Shown here: positions 1 through 12,113 of the stretch, in pieces
How the letters are laid out: every line of letters starts with the position of its first letter
Position numbering within the stretch: the stretch's first letter is position 1
Assembly: GCA_907165135.1 (NCBI GenBank)
Contig: OU015568.1
Coordinates: 13,400,501 to 13,464,500, forward strand
DNA: 64,000 bases
Direction: 5' to 3'
From: Oikopleura dioica
Lineage: Eukaryota > Chordata > Appendicularia > Copelata > Oikopleuridae
Program-made: the position numbers and the translations under genes
The notes under the pieces: generated by a model
Databases searched by the model: none
Told to the model about the DNA's origin: nothing
The model's input: only the letters and a program-made list of their open reading frames with translations

Positions 1-3000
1 TTGCCCGCGAGAGTTGCGGCTAAGCTTTTCGACTGCTTGCCAAAAATTCTTGTGACTACTTCCAAAAGCTATTTTTGACTTGTTTCAGAAATTTGCCACA
101 AAAATATATCCGGAACGAGTCATTTCTTTATTGTGGTTTCATAATTTTTTGCGCTTATTTTCATTGTACAGTTCAATTTATGAAGTAACAAGCGTGATTC
201 GCAAGCTAACATTAGAGCATCAGAAATCAGAATTCACGAAAAAGGTAAACTCCTTTCGACCGTCTCGTGGCCCTCTCACCTCGCATCGGAATTTACTCTT
301 TTACAACTTCCCCGGGTCATAAATCCCTCAACTTCTTGCTTGATTTTGCTTCCTGCAGGATATCGTCGAACTTTGAGTCTGCAAGATTCGGTGGGTACTG
401 CGCGCGTGAGCACCCTACCAAGCAAGAAGCTCCCGTCACCAGGTGTTTCATTGGTGCTGCGAGCTGGGCGATGTGCCTTATGCGCTGGTGCCGGAGGTGG
501 CTCGTAGTTGGCAGTAGTGTCGTCCGTGGGCTAGTTGAATGGTTTTGGCGTCGCGCGCCCCCTAACTGCGCGCTACGCTGCTCAACGAATACACAATTTC
601 ATATTTCGTTTTACAATTCGCTTTAATTTACTATTTTCTCAGCACAAGAGTTAACTCGCCCTTGAATAAAAGAAACACAAAGAATCAGAGACAGAATTTA
701 CAACGGATAGAGATAAGGGAAGAAGATGCGTTGGAATAGTTTCTCGCCGTTTTTTGCGGGACTGATAAGTGCACAGTTTACTGATGACCACTTAAAAGTC
801 ATGGAGACGCATTTACTAAAGGTAATCATCAGATATAGAAGTTGTTGATAAAGTGTCCCCAGAAGAAATCCTGGCGCCGGGGGGTCTGTAAAGCGATCAC
901 CACTGAGCTAGAAACACCCGGCTGTGGAGAATTTTTTAAGGCGCATTTTTGCGACTTCCGGGGCAAATATTTTCACTTCCGGACAAGTTACTTGTGTAAA
1001 GTGCTCTGTTCTCAAGTTGACCAGTGATTATACCCGCGCCTATAATGTGGGCATAAGTGCTGGTGATTATGCACCGTCTTTTGGTGCCTTAGCGTACTTT
1101 TTTAATTATGGAAAAACATCAGAAGACAGGGGGTATACGGAAAATAGGATAGGCTTAGCCACAAAGCTGTGTGCACAGCGTTTTTTCGCGCAGTGCTTGG
1201 GTGTTGACGTGCCCTGGGGGTTGAGCCCATGAAAGAGAGGGTTCTTTGAAAAACTTAACCCCTTGGAAATCAGATCTCGTTATTGCAGCACGTTCACTTC
1301 CGTGAAGGATCTGAGAGGGCACACGTTCAGTTAGCACCTTTTTAGGCTCCTCAGATGAAAAGAAAATGTAGCACGAAAAAAATTTTATGAGCTCCCAAAG
1401 TCGCATATGGCAGTAGCCATACCTGGCCTTCTTGAAAAAATACGAGTCGAGGAGCAATGAATAACATAGGCCAGCTGGACACCCTTCAACGCCCTGTAAA
1501 ACAATTTATCTCAAGATGATTTGGAGCGAATTATGAGTCGCTTTGATCTATTGTTCTGAGTAATTTGGCGTTATGAAATAACTTGTTCTTGCTAAAGTTG
1601 AAATCATAAAAGACTATCGCTACAGCTCTTAATGAGGGAAAATACACGGTTTTAATTTGACAGGCAACATTGTCGTGATAATCTGAAACAATCTGTATAA
1701 AATGACCGTCTTCCTCTTGCGGATAATTTTCGCTGGAACTCGAGATGTCAAAATCAAACCCCTAACAAGTGACTGTGACAAAAAGTTGCCGATCCACAAA
1801 ATTCCGATTTTGAGCAATCCGGAAAACTACGGTTAAAAGTAATGAAAATTTTTCGCAGCAACCACAAGCGAAGCTGCGCAATTTCGCCAAACTTTGACAC
1901 TTGCTGCGTTCTGCTTGCGGAAGAATTTATTTCACTTCCTGCCACAGTGACACCGCCAGAGCGCATCATCAGAACACCACCACCATGGCGAAAATAATTA
2001 TCCAACTCAAAGTCAATAATCAGACAATGTCAAGTGGGAGTCAGATTTCCGGAACAGTCCATAAATTCCTCCTTGAATGATGATATTATCAGGAAAAAGG
2101 CTTTGCGTCATCGGAGCGATTTTATTGAGCATCACCTGAAGTCGTTAGAGTGGTTCACTGAAATGTCATGTTCACGGCTCTTCTCATTACGAAGATTATA
2201 AATCTGTAATCGTGCTTTCAAAAGCCACATTATAGGAAGACCCTTTGAAGGCAGTTCTCAAGGCGCTATGGAAATTTGTGCTGATTAGCTGGTACATGAC
2301 TGAAAAGCCGGAAATTTTTAGAACATAAAGAATAATCTTCGTCCGGTAGTCCTTCCCGAAACTTCCGGCGTGTCTCCCCTAAACTTGGGTTGGTTTGACT
2401 TGGGCAGGCGCGCGGTGCCTGGTGGTCTGGCCCGTCCCGTCTGCACCAAATCGATCATTAGAGGTTCATAGTAAATAGCCGTTGAGATCATTAGGGCTGA
2501 TTTGATTTCAAACGACACATAACGGGCCACCACTAATGAGCGCTCGCCTCCGTATGATGAGTCTCTTTAGAAAACTCCTAGAAACCTCATTTTATCGAAC
2601 AAAAAACCCTTCCCAAATGTCTTCCCAAAGATCGGAATTAAAACAGAAATTCATAAAAGCTTGCGGGCAACGTGACGTGTGTGCCCAAGCGCGCAATTCT
2701 TCAGCGCAGATCGCGAGATGAGTGCAAATTTAACCAGCTGGGCACACAACGATACAAACGTGAAATATTAGCACGGCAAATCTAGCGCCAGAAAGGAAAT
2801 AAGCTTGCCAATCTGATAGCTTGCGCCGGATGTTACTCCGTATAAACCATTCTTCTAGTATATTTTTTCCCTGTAAACTCTGATCAATTCAGTAGTGTAA
2901 ACGGTAGATTAGAACAGTAAACTCTCAGTCTGAGTAAGGCCTGGAGAATTCGCTCCGAAATAGAATGAATATCACGTGGTTTATTTATGAAAACTAAAGA

Positions 3001-3580
3001 ACATTGATTCAAGATTTATTTTGTACAAAATAAACCTCCAGAAGCTTAATTCAATGAGCGCGTAACGTAATATTTTGCAGAGGCATTAATTTTTGCGCTC
3101 TGAAGTAGGCTAAATGCCAATTCTTGAGTGGTTTGATGGGTCTCGCGCGGGTGGTTGTGTGACACTTCCGCCGCGGTTGCCGGTTCGCGCGGGGGAAAGG
3201 AGAGATTTAGACCTATATCCGGATCCTGGCACGGCTTCCGTTGCTTTGAGAAGCTGCCGAGTTCCGCGCGAGCGGAATTTCGCATCCACCTCTCTTCACA
3301 CAAAACGGATGTCCTCTTCCTAACGCAGCTCTAAAATACTGATAAGGATCTGCCTTTTTCTGGTACAGGAATCTTCCTTTCCGCTCAGAGAAGTAATGTC
3401 TTCACATTTACACTTAAACTTTCCGATTTGGCAAGTTAAATTCTTCCTCCGCAACGAATTTATTTCAATATTTGATCGACCATAAAATAAATGCTCGTTG
3501 CTCTTTTTGCCCGCCATTTTCATACCAACAAGATTCCATCAAATATCGCTGACCACATAAATTCTAACATCTCGTTTTAG
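1..3580. other. Stretch without a recognisable gene, upstream of the BMP gene
   Basis: I read both strands and found only short open frames with no family resemblance, no tRNA or rRNA and no clear tandem array. The first exon of the BMP gene, which should carry the signal peptide, must lie somewhere in this stretch because the first recognisable exon opens in mid-propeptide, but I could not place it. GC-richer patches (about 400-560 and 3130-3290) have frames open on both strands and look like composition effects. Confidence 0.5.
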
Positions 3581-6500
3581 GTTTTCCAGCTTGATTCTGT
3601 CCCACGGACGACCTCTGATAGCAGATCAAAGCTTTCTCCTTTACTGGAAAGAATGTACCATTTCCAGCAAGACAGCGAACATGAAGAACATTTCGAAATT
3701 GACGACGACGTGAGTCAAATTTCGAATATTGTCCGCCACCAGCACGAGCATCTCAGATTATACGATGATGGAAAGCTCCACTTTATTCATGATATCCATC
3801 TACCGGAAGTGGAGAAGTTGAACAAAGCCGAGCTTTTACTTGACACAACGCAATTTCAGCCGAATTCAACTTTTGACGCTTTTTTGGTAAGTTAAAAAAA
3901 GAAGAATAAATGTAGATTCTCGTAAAAGAATCAGTTTTAGAAATGTTGCTTTAAATTTTTATCCCAAAAAATCTCAAACGGTCATATTTAGGTTGGCGAG
4001 AACGGCGACGTCCTAATCTCGCGCGTGGCAGGGGACTCGGAAATAATCCGAATTGATCTGACAGAAGCCACAAGCAAGTGGCTCTCGGGCTTTCCCAACA
4101 ACGGCGTACGTTTGACAATCAACTCGCAAAATAAAAGGTGACTACCATTTAAAATTGACCTATAAAAACACACACGATTTCGACATCTGTTAACACTTAA
4201 TTAGAGTGCGTCGAAATGTTGAAGACTTCGACGAGCATTCTGCCACGTTTCTGACGTACTCAAGTGACGGCAAAGGACCTACGCTAGGGTCGGCCAAAAA
4301 AATTTTTTGATCTCTAATTCTTTTGAAACCAGTTTCAGTGGATTTGCGGTGCTCAAAAACCTTTATAAACTAAAAATTGCTGAGATCCGATGTTCAGGTC
4401 TCATTCAAGGGCATATTTTCCAAAAATTGGGACTTGAATTTGACATACTTTCTTAAAAAAATTAAATTCACTATATATTCAAGGCGAATGATATATTTGG
4501 TGGCAGAATATGATAGAAAAGGGTTCAAATTATACAGGTAAAGAAGAGAAAAGAGATTGAATACTCATATACCATTTTTATGGAAGGGTGTTTTGTGCCA
4601 ATTACCCTTATATATGGTTAACTCAGGTATTCATTCATTCATAAATCAATAAAAAAAGATGTTTCAATCCCAAATTTTTGCTCATAAATTAGATTAAACA
4701 CTAAGGAATAACTTTGCTCTTTCAGAATGCTTATATGAGTTGGGGAATTTTTTTTAATAATTTTTAAATAAAACTACTGGATATTTACGAGAACTTAAAA
4801 ATGAAGAAAAAAATCTTTTAAGAGGACAAAAAAGGTTCAAATTCTTATCTATATGTTTGAACGATGATAAGAAATTATTAACTAAGTGTTGTGTGGATAT
4901 CATCAGTGATATTCATGAGAGTCTATTATCAGAGGATCTGTTGGTCTCTATCTGTATCATTAAGAGGTCTTGAATAACCTTCAGCACTATGAATGTAGTT
5001 TCTAGTCGTTCAAATTGCACAAAATATCTTTTTGAATTATGCTTACATCATCAGAAAGCCTGCTACTGATACCTATGATCTGTAAGGTAATATCTGTATT
5101 AGAAACGCTTAGTCAATGACTCCGAAAATTGCATACAGTCATTAACAGGGCCAAAGTTGCCCAAAATGTCTTTTTGGAAAATCGTCAAAGTATCAGAAGT
5201 CCTCCAACTGATACCTATCATCTGTTAGTCAGTGTCTGTATTAGTAACGCTATGTCGATGACTCCGAAATTGCATTCATTCATTAACAGGGCTAAAGATG
5301 CCCGAAATGTCTCTTTGGATAATCGTCAAAGTATCAGAAGTCCTCCAACTGATACCTATCATCTGTAAGTCAGTGTCTGTATTAGAAAGGCTTAGTCAAT
5401 GACTTCCGAAATTGCATACAGTCATAAACAGGTCTAAAGATGCCCAAAATGTCTTTTTGCATAATCCTCAAAGTATCAGATGTCCTCTAACTGATATCTA
5501 TCATCTGTTAGTCAGTGTCTGTAATAGAGAGGCTTAGTCAATGACTCCGAAAATTGCATTCAGTCATAAACAGGGCTAAGATGCCCAAAATGTCTATTTG
5601 AATAATCCTCAAAGTATCAGAAGTCTTCCAACTGATACCTGTTGTCTGTAAGTCAGTGTTTGTATTACCATGAAGTTTTACTCTTGATGGAGAAAGTCCC
5701 TGGGCCCCCTTCACCGTTTCCCGCCAATTCAATGTCGGGGGATTCTAGAAATTTTGCCAAGCCCATGTTTGGCGTTTTCTCGAGTCTCGAAATTATGTGC
5801 GGAAGAAAAATGTCCGCTGACTGGCTAGACACAGCTGGCGCAGAATTCAGTCGGGTAAGGGGCGAAGCCGACCCGAAGGAAAAGCAAGCCCCGTCTCTTA
5901 CATTCAGTCAGGTAAGTGGCGAAGCCGACCCGAAGGCAAAGCCAGCCCCGTCTCACAATTCAGTCAGGTAAGGGACCAACCCGACCCGTACCTAACTGAA
6001 TCCAAAAGACGAGGCTTGGCTCCCCTTCGGCTCGGCTTGGCCCCTTACCTGACTGAATTAAGGAGACGAGGCTTGCCCCCGGGTCGCCTTGGCTCTTTAC
6101 CAACCTGAATCCAAGAAACGGGGCTTGCCTCCCCTCCGGAGCGTCTTCGCCCCTTATCTAACTGAATCCAAGAAACGGGGCTGGCCTCTCCTTCAGCTCG
6201 GCTTGGCCCCTTACCTACCTGAATCCTAGAAACGGAGCTAGCCTCCCCTCCGGTTCGGCTTGGCCCCGTATCTAAGTGAATCAAAGAGACGGGGCTGGCC
6301 TCCCTCCGGGTCGGCATGGCCCCTTACCTAACTGAATCCAAGAAACGGGGCTGTCCTCCCCTTCGGGTCGGCTTGGCCCCTTACCTAACTGAATCCAAGA
6401 AACGGGACTGGCCTCCTCCGGGTCGGCATGGCCGCTTACCTAACTGAATAAAATAAACTGGACTGGCCTCCCCTTCGGGTCGGCTTGGCCCCTTACCTAA

Positions 6501-9472
6501 CTGAATCCAAGAAACGGGGCTGTCCTCCCCTTCGGGTCGGCTTGGCCCCTTACCTAACTGAATCCAAGAAACGGGGCTGGCCTCCTCCGGGTCGGCACGG
6601 CCCCTTACCTAACTGAATCCAAGAAACGGGGCTGTCCTCCCCTTCGGCTCGGCTTGGCCCCTTACCTGACTGAATTAAGGAGACGAGGCTTGCCTCCCCG
6701 GGTCGCCTTGGCTCTTTACCAACCTGAATCAAAGAAACGGGGCTTGCCTCCCCTCCGGGTCGTCTTGGCCCCTTATCTAACTGAATCCAAGAAACGGGGC
6801 TGGGATCTCCTTCGGCTCGGCTTGGCCCCTTACCTACCTGAATCCTAGAAACGGAGCTAGCCTCCCCTCCGGTTCGGCTTGGCCCCTTACCTAACTGAAT
6901 CCAAGAAACAAAGCTAGCCTCCCCTCCGGTTCAGCTTGGCCCCGTATCTAAGTGAATCAAAGAGACGGGGCTGGCCTCCCCTCCGGGTCGGCATGGCCCC
7001 TTAGCTAACTGAATCCAAGAAACGGGGCTGTCCTCCCCTTCGGGTCGGCTTGGCCCCTTACCTAACTGAATCCAAGAAACGGGACTGGCCTCCCCTCCGG
7101 GTCGGCATGGCCGCTTACCTAACTGAATAAAATAAACTGGGCTGGCCTCCCCTTCGGGTCGGCTTGGCCCCTTACCTAACTGAATCTAAGAAACGGGGCT
7201 GTCCTCCCCTTCGGGTCGGCTTGGCCCCTTACCTAACTGAATCAAGAAACGGGGCTGGCCTCCCCTCCGGGTCGGCACGGCCCCTTACCTAACTGAATCA
7301 AGAAACGGGGCTGTCCTCCCCTTCGGGTCGGCTTGGCCCCTTACCTAACTGAATCCAAGAAACTGGGCTGGCCTCCTCCGGGTCGGCATGGCCGCTTACC
7401 TAACTGAATAAAATAAACTGGGCTGGCCTCCCCTTCGGGTCGGCTTGGCCCCTTACCTAACTGAATCCAAGAAACGGGGCTGTCCTCCCCTTCGGGTCGG
7501 CTTGGCCCCTTACCTAACTGAATCCAAGAAACGGGGCTGGCCTCCCCTCCGGGTCGGCACGGCCCCTTACCTAACTGAATCCAAGAAACGGGGCTGTCCT
7601 CCCCTTCGGGTCGGCTTGGCCCCTTACCTAACTGAATCAAGAAACGGGGCTGGCCTCTCCTTCGGGTCGGCTCGGCCCCTTACCTGACTGAATTAAAGAG
7701 ACGGAGCTTGCCTCCCTCCAGGTCGTCTTGGCCCCTTACCTAAATGAATCCAAGAAACGGGGCTGGCCTCTCCTTCGGGTCGGCTCGGCCCCTTACCTGA
7801 CTGAATTAAAGAGACGGAGCTTGCCTCCCCTCCGGGTCGGCTTGGCCCCTTACCTAACTGAATCCAAGAAACGGAGCTGGCCTCCCCTTCGGGTCGGCTT
7901 GGCCCCTTACCTAACTGAATCCAAGAAACGGGGCTGGCCTCCCCTCCGGGTCGGCTTGGCCCCTTACCTAAATGAATCCGAGAAACGGAGCTTGCCTCCC
8001 CTTCGGGTCAGCTTGGTCCCTTACCTGACTGAATATAGGAAACGGGGCTTGCCTTCCCTTTTGGTCGGCTTAATTCAAGAGATGAGGCTCGCCTCCCCGT
8101 CGGGTCGTTTTAGCGCCTCACTTTACTGGTGCTCCCTTTACCCGCTCTCTAGGGGTGCACTATCTGCGCAACCCACTGTACCTGACTGAATTTAAGAGAC
8201 GGGCTTATTCGCCTCAAGTCATCCAGGAGTTGGTCTTTCACCCGGGTTCCTTCGGAAGGTTTACGGCAGATAGTGAACGAAAGTGGTTAAATGTGGCAGT
8301 TTTCGGCTAAGCAAGGCTATTTAAATATTTTTTTGAATATTGGTCTTCAACCAGTTGGTCTTCTAGTAAGGGGGTCCTCCGGGAGGTCCTCCGGCAGAAA
8401 GTGACCGAAATTGGTCAAATGTGGCAGTATGTGGCCATCCAAAGCAATTTATTTTTTTTCTATTATTGGTCCTCCAGCAGTTTGTCTTCCAGTAAGGGGT
8501 CTTCCGGAAGGTCCTCCGGCAATAAGTGGCCAAACTTGACCGAAGTCGGCAATCACTTGCCAATCAAGGCTTGATATTTGGCGTACCAAAAAATTCGATA
8601 TTTAGAAACGTCCAAGATTCACGTTTTTAGTGACGAAAATCGCGATTTTCAAAAAATTCTAAAAAAATTTCCCCAACTCGCACAGACAAATGGTTAGTAC
8701 CATTCGAATCGTCTCGTTCTCCTCTTTCTAACAAGGTATAATTCGTAATTGAAACACGAGATCGATTTTTTTTTGGCCGACCCTAACCTACGCTCTCCAG
8801 ATCCAGAAGGTAAAAATAATTTTAGTAATCTTTTGGAAAGAAATTTTCAGAAAATCGAAAAAGAAGTCCTCGCGGCTGATTCGAAATCGCTTGGAACCCT
8901 GCAGCCGCGAGAAAATGTACATCGATTTCAAGTCGATCAAGTGGACCGAGTTCATCGTCGCTCCTTCTGGCTTCGACAGCTATCTTTGTTCGGTGAGTTA
9001 GCTTGAAGTAATTCGGCTTCTAAGAATGATTGAAAGAGACTAAAGAGGCAACTGTTATGAGCGATCATCGTCCGCGTCTTTGAAGGGCCCTTCAAATTTT
9101 AATTTACCGGATGTTGTTAAGCCCCTACACTAAGCCAGCTCCTTTTTACTATTTTCTAATGACCCCATGTCAAAGAGCGAGCAGCTTTCTGTTTAGTAAT
9201 TGACGGTTACTTCAGGGAACATGTCCGTATCCTCTCGACGCTCACTTGAACCACACAAATCATGCTATCTTCAATTCGGTGGTTGCTCGACTTGATCCGC
9301 TAGAAACTGATGGTCCTTGCTGCGTTCCGACTGAGTTAAAGCCTCTCACGGTTTTATACATTGACAACAGTCAGAGGGTAAGAGAAAAATTTGATTAAAT
9401 AAATTAACCTCTTTCTAGGCTGTGTTAAGATCATACGAAGACATGGTAGTAGAGTCATGCGGGTGCAGATAA
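3581..9472 (+). CDS. BMP2/4-type TGF-beta superfamily ligand (5' end not found)
   Basis: Secreted growth-factor precursor that signals as a dimer through BMP receptors. Deduced exons: 3581-3886, 3992-4137, 4205-4288, a possible 9-nt micro-exon 8801-8809, 8851-8992, 9216-9377 and 9419-9472; all phases agree. The first three encode propeptide (LYDDGKLHFIHDIHLPEVE; later SATFLTYSSDG). The mature part has the seven-cysteine knot pattern: YIDFKSIKW, FIVAPSGFDSYLC, GTCPYPLDAHLNHTNHAI, CCVPTELKPLTVLYIDN and the end MVVESCGCR. HLNHTNHAI and the MVVE ending favour BMP2/4 over BMP5-8. Basic cleavage sites (SRRKSKKK, RLIR) precede the knot. Intron 3 (4289-8800) is huge for this genome and full of tandem repeats. 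The exon carrying the signal peptide is missing from my model, and the micro-exon rests only on phase and splice signals. Confidence 0.88.
4985..5665. repeat. Tandem repeat, unit about 141 bp
   Basis: At least four diverged copies inside the large BMP intron. The anchor CATTAACAGGG / CATAAACAGGG recurs near 5140, 5281, 5423 and 5565, giving spacings of 141-142 bp. Each copy also carries AAGTATCAGAAGTCCTCCAA or a close variant and the phrase ACTGATACCTATCATCTG. A more degraded copy precedes them from about 4985. Short open frames here are just the repeat read through. Confidence 0.85.
5850..8080. repeat. GC-rich minisatellite, unit about 58 bp, roughly 38 copies
   Basis: The unit contains CCTTACCTAACTGAATCCAA followed by GAAACGGGGCTGGCCTCCCC and a GGGTCGGCTTGGCC tail; adjacent near-identical copies near 7443 and 7501 are 58 bp apart. 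Higher-order structure is visible: subtypes CTGTCCTCCCCTTCGGG and CTGGCCTCCCCTCCGGG alternate, and a longer block starting near 6310-6600 recurs near 7000-7300. It fills most of the BMP intron. Both strands stay open in places (proline/arginine- or serine/glycine-rich frames), but these are repeat artefacts. Confidence 0.95.
8205..8580. repeat. Tandem repeat, unit about 127 bp, three copies
   Basis: The phrase GGTCCTCCGGCA and variants recur near 8250, 8385 and 8510, each followed by an AGTGACCGAAATTGGTCAAA-like stretch and preceded by TTGGTCTTCCAGTAAGGGG. Copies are diverged. It lies between the 58-bp minisatellite and the mature-domain exons of the BMP gene. Confidence 0.7.
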
Positions 9473-9967
9473 CTGTACTTTCCCCATTGTATTCATCCTT
9501 CCATGCCCAGTCACGCAAAATTACTGGGCGGCGCTGGAACTGCCAACTGCTTTCAAGAAAAGCAGCTTATCTATCAGGTCGTCTTGTCAAGAGCAAAAAA
9601 CTACTAAACCCTCAAGTCCTTTCTGCCACTGTCCGGAGGAGCCTCAAATCTGCATTAAAAATTTGAGCTGATTCATAAAACGGTCTTTCCGGAGATATTT
9701 TTCACTGCATCATCCCATGGAGGAATCTTGTACTAAAACAAACATACTCAAAAATAATATTGTAAATTCAACCATTTCCCCTGTACAGTCCGATAAAATA
9801 AACTACAAGTTCAATCCTACGTAGAGATTTTTCTCTGCAATCAATAAAAACAGGCAAATTCAAAAACTTCAAGCGCAGGCGTTTCAAGTAATCTGGATTA
9901 CATCGATAAAAACAAATCGAGAGAACAGAGAATCGGGAAAGAACTCATTTCTAAGGAAAATTTTGAA
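9473..9967. other. 3' UTR of the BMP gene and intergenic sequence
   Basis: No coding potential that I can recognise. An AATAAA-like context (GATAAAATAAACTAC, near 9793) is a plausible polyadenylation signal for the BMP transcript. The rest is the short spacer before the next small gene. Confidence 0.5.
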
Positions 9968-10210
9968 ATGTTTTTGGACAAGGAAGCAGAGGAAAATCAA
10001 GTTATCGAGGTTCTCAGAGACGCAATTATGATTTTACTCGGTACGACATTGTTCCTTGTCACTATATTTTGCATTCTTTTGATCCTTGTTGCTCGTCTGT
10101 CTCTTCGAATCTACTCATATTATTTGAAAAAGCCTCCTCCAACAGGTAAACCGACGAGAGATTCAATAAGTAACGATGAGCTCAGCCAGGTTTCGCCAAA
10201 AGCTTTCTAA
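9968..10210 (+). CDS. Small single-pass membrane protein, 80 aa, unknown function
   Basis: Intact frame starting MFLDKEAEENQ. Residues about 20-47 form one long hydrophobic segment (IMILLGTTLFLVTIFCILLI and onward), followed by a short basic/proline stretch (YYLKKPPPTGKPT) and a polar tail ending SPKAF. This looks like a small integral membrane protein with an acidic outer or lumenal N-terminus and a basic cytosolic side. I do not recognise the family. An AATAAA at 10375-10380 fits a short 3' UTR. It lies in the same orientation as the BMP gene, about 500 bp downstream. No upstream exon was found. A chance frame is possible, but a well-formed membrane segment with flanking charges makes a real gene more likely. 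Confidence 0.5.
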   Translation: MFLDKEAEENQVIEVLRDAIMILLGTTLFLVTIFCILLILVARLSLRIYSYYLKKPPPTGKPTRDSISNDELSQVSPKAF

Positions 10211-10687
10211 AGTTCCATCGGCGCCGATAGAAGACGAATTCACGGGACCATAGTAGGACCCTGGGAGCCACTGGCTCAGCGTATGCGGTTGATAATCGAC
10301 CGCGGTTGGTTGTTTGTGGATGTCCGCCTAAATGGCGGCCAGCCCGGAGCCGACAAAACCTTTCATTAGGACACAATAAAGTCAAATTACGAATGATCAA
10401 GACAACCGCAACAAATGATAATTTCCGTTTTATTCTCCACCAAATCAGTTAACATTTCCACGCTTTTCTGCTGTAAGTTCCTTCGAATAAATTTTCTTTA
10501 TATTTGTCATTTTGTTTTATAATCATAACGCATGAAAGTCGATTTTATTTACGTGGAATTCAAAGACATCAGTTTTATTAACAGTTTTATTGTACATTAT
10601 TGCTTGTATTATTGTTTTAGAATCATTTTTATAAATCAGTACATACGGCATTGCAAATAATTTTTCAGGCAAATGCAGGGCAATATC
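10211..10687. other. 3' UTR and AT-rich spacer before the MITE
   Basis: Contains the AATAAA at 10375 for the small membrane-protein gene, then AT-rich sequence with no recognisable features up to the target-site duplication of the MITE at 10688. Confidence 0.5.
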
Positions 10688-10695
10688 ATTTGGAG

Positions 10696-11566
10696 CAGGG
10701 CTGGCAAATTAGGGTCCTAACAGCCGCACTACCGAAAAATTGTTAGGGTTCTAACTCAAAATTAGTGCGAATTAGTGCGGCATCCCCGTCCTACCCGTCC
10801 TATTTTTTCCTTGATATTTTTCGTCTATTAGGACTGAATCGCCGCCCTAACCGTACTAATTTGGAGGCTCTTTTTCATCATCAATCGGCGCGCGCTTCCC
10901 ACGAGGCGCGGAGGACAAATTGGTGGAAGATTGAAAAAGAATGGAGCTGAATGGATGAGAAAAACGAATGACCCGCCATGATTGGCGGACCAATAAACGC
11001 GCGCCTCTTTTAGGACGATTTTAGTGCGGCTTTTTCCAACTCGTACTACTCGCACTAAAAAGTTATAAAATGACAGTTAGGGTTCTAACAATAGGGTTCT
11101 AACTCAAATTAGTGCGGCTGGCGGGACCCTAATTTGCCAGCCCTGGTTAGAACCCTATTGTTAGAAGTTGGAAAAAGCCGCACTAAAATCGTCCTAAAAG
11201 AGGCGCGCGCTTATTGGTCCGCCAATCATGGCGGGTCATTCGTTTTTCTCATCCATTCAGCTCCATTCTTTTTTCAATCTTCCACCAATTTGTCCTCCGC
11301 GCCTCGTGGGAAGCGCGCGCCGATTGGATGATGAAAAAGAGCCTCCAAATTAGTACGGTTAGGGCGGCGATTCAGTCCTAATAGACGAAAAAATATCAAG
11401 GAAAAAAAATAGGACGGGTAGGACGGGGATGCCGCACTAATTCGCACTAATTTTGAGTTAGAACCCTAACAATTTTTCGGTAGTGCGGCTGTTAGGACCC
11501 TAATTTGCCAGCCCTGGTTCTAACTCAAATTAGTGCGGCTGGCGGGACCCTAATTTGCCAGCCCTG
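10696..11566. mobile_element. hAT-type foldback MITE (inverted dimer) with 8-bp target duplication
   Basis: The ends are CAGGGCTGGCAAATTAGGGT and its inverted complement ending TTTGCCAGCCCTG. The element is flanked by identical ATTTGGAG at 10688-10695 and 11567-11574, an 8-bp duplication typical of hAT insertions. It is largely a palindrome: sequence from 10696 to about 11040 is repeated inverted from about 11173 to 11516. A complete unit already ends at 11145 with GCCAGCCCTG, and the last 50 bp (11517-11566) duplicate 11095-11145. The structure is therefore best read as two copies joined in inverted orientation sharing an inner end. There is no transposase frame, so it is non-autonomous. Confidence 0.9.
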
Positions 11567-11574
11567 ATTTGGAG

Positions 11575-12113
11575 TCCAAATTTTGGACTCTTGGACTCTT
11601 GATACGTAAGTTATTGGTTAGGTAAAGTTCGCGATTATTCTTGACACGAATCCAACAGATGTTTCATCCTTCGTTGCGACTTCACACCTTCTTTTTGTAT
11701 GCTGTTTTAATATGAATAAGCTTGATTTCTTGAAAAATTACCTTTTACTTTATCAAGAGCAAGGATTCATAAAAGTTAAATCGAAACTATATTATTCTGA
11801 ATATTATATCTTCATGATCAGGTCTTGTTCTCAAAATAGCAAGCTTATCAAGAGTAAGCAGGGTTACTTTTCGCTCTTTGCTCATCGTCACCTGTCGCCT
11901 TAGCAGTAGCTGCCCGGGCAAAAAGTAGCTCGCTCCCTGCTTCCTCCCAATCTTCTCGTCCCTCGATGCGGGAGCTCAGCTATCTTTTCTTTGTGATCTC
12001 AGAGAAACAGCTGATATTTATGATTTTCTGTTTTGTTTGAGAATTTCTTACGAAGTAGTGTGATAAAAGAGAAAAACTTGAAAGTTTAGAAATTGGAATC
12101 GAGAAATTAGAAA
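11575..12113. other. Upstream region of the nebulin gene
   Basis: No recognisable coding sequence. The stretch contains the presumed promoter and 5' UTR of the nebulin gene. I saw no convincing TATA box and did not identify muscle-specific motifs with confidence. Confidence 0.4.

Noticed and set aside
5850-8080. CRISPR-like array of regularly spaced repeats
   Set aside because: There are no distinct spacers; the entire 58-bp unit is repeated, and the host is a eukaryote.
5642-8189. Proline/arginine- or serine/glycine-rich repeat proteins on both strands of the minisatellite
   Set aside because: The frames simply read through the 58-bp tandem unit, switch frame with small indels and lie in a BMP intron.
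9457-9666. Frame starting MRVQITVLSPLYSS after the BMP domain
   Set aside because: Its start overlaps the last BMP exon in another frame and the rest lies in the presumed 3' UTR.
10765-11331. Paired short frames with similar translations on both sides of the MITE centre
   Set aside because: They are the two inverted arms of the foldback element, with no transposase motifs.
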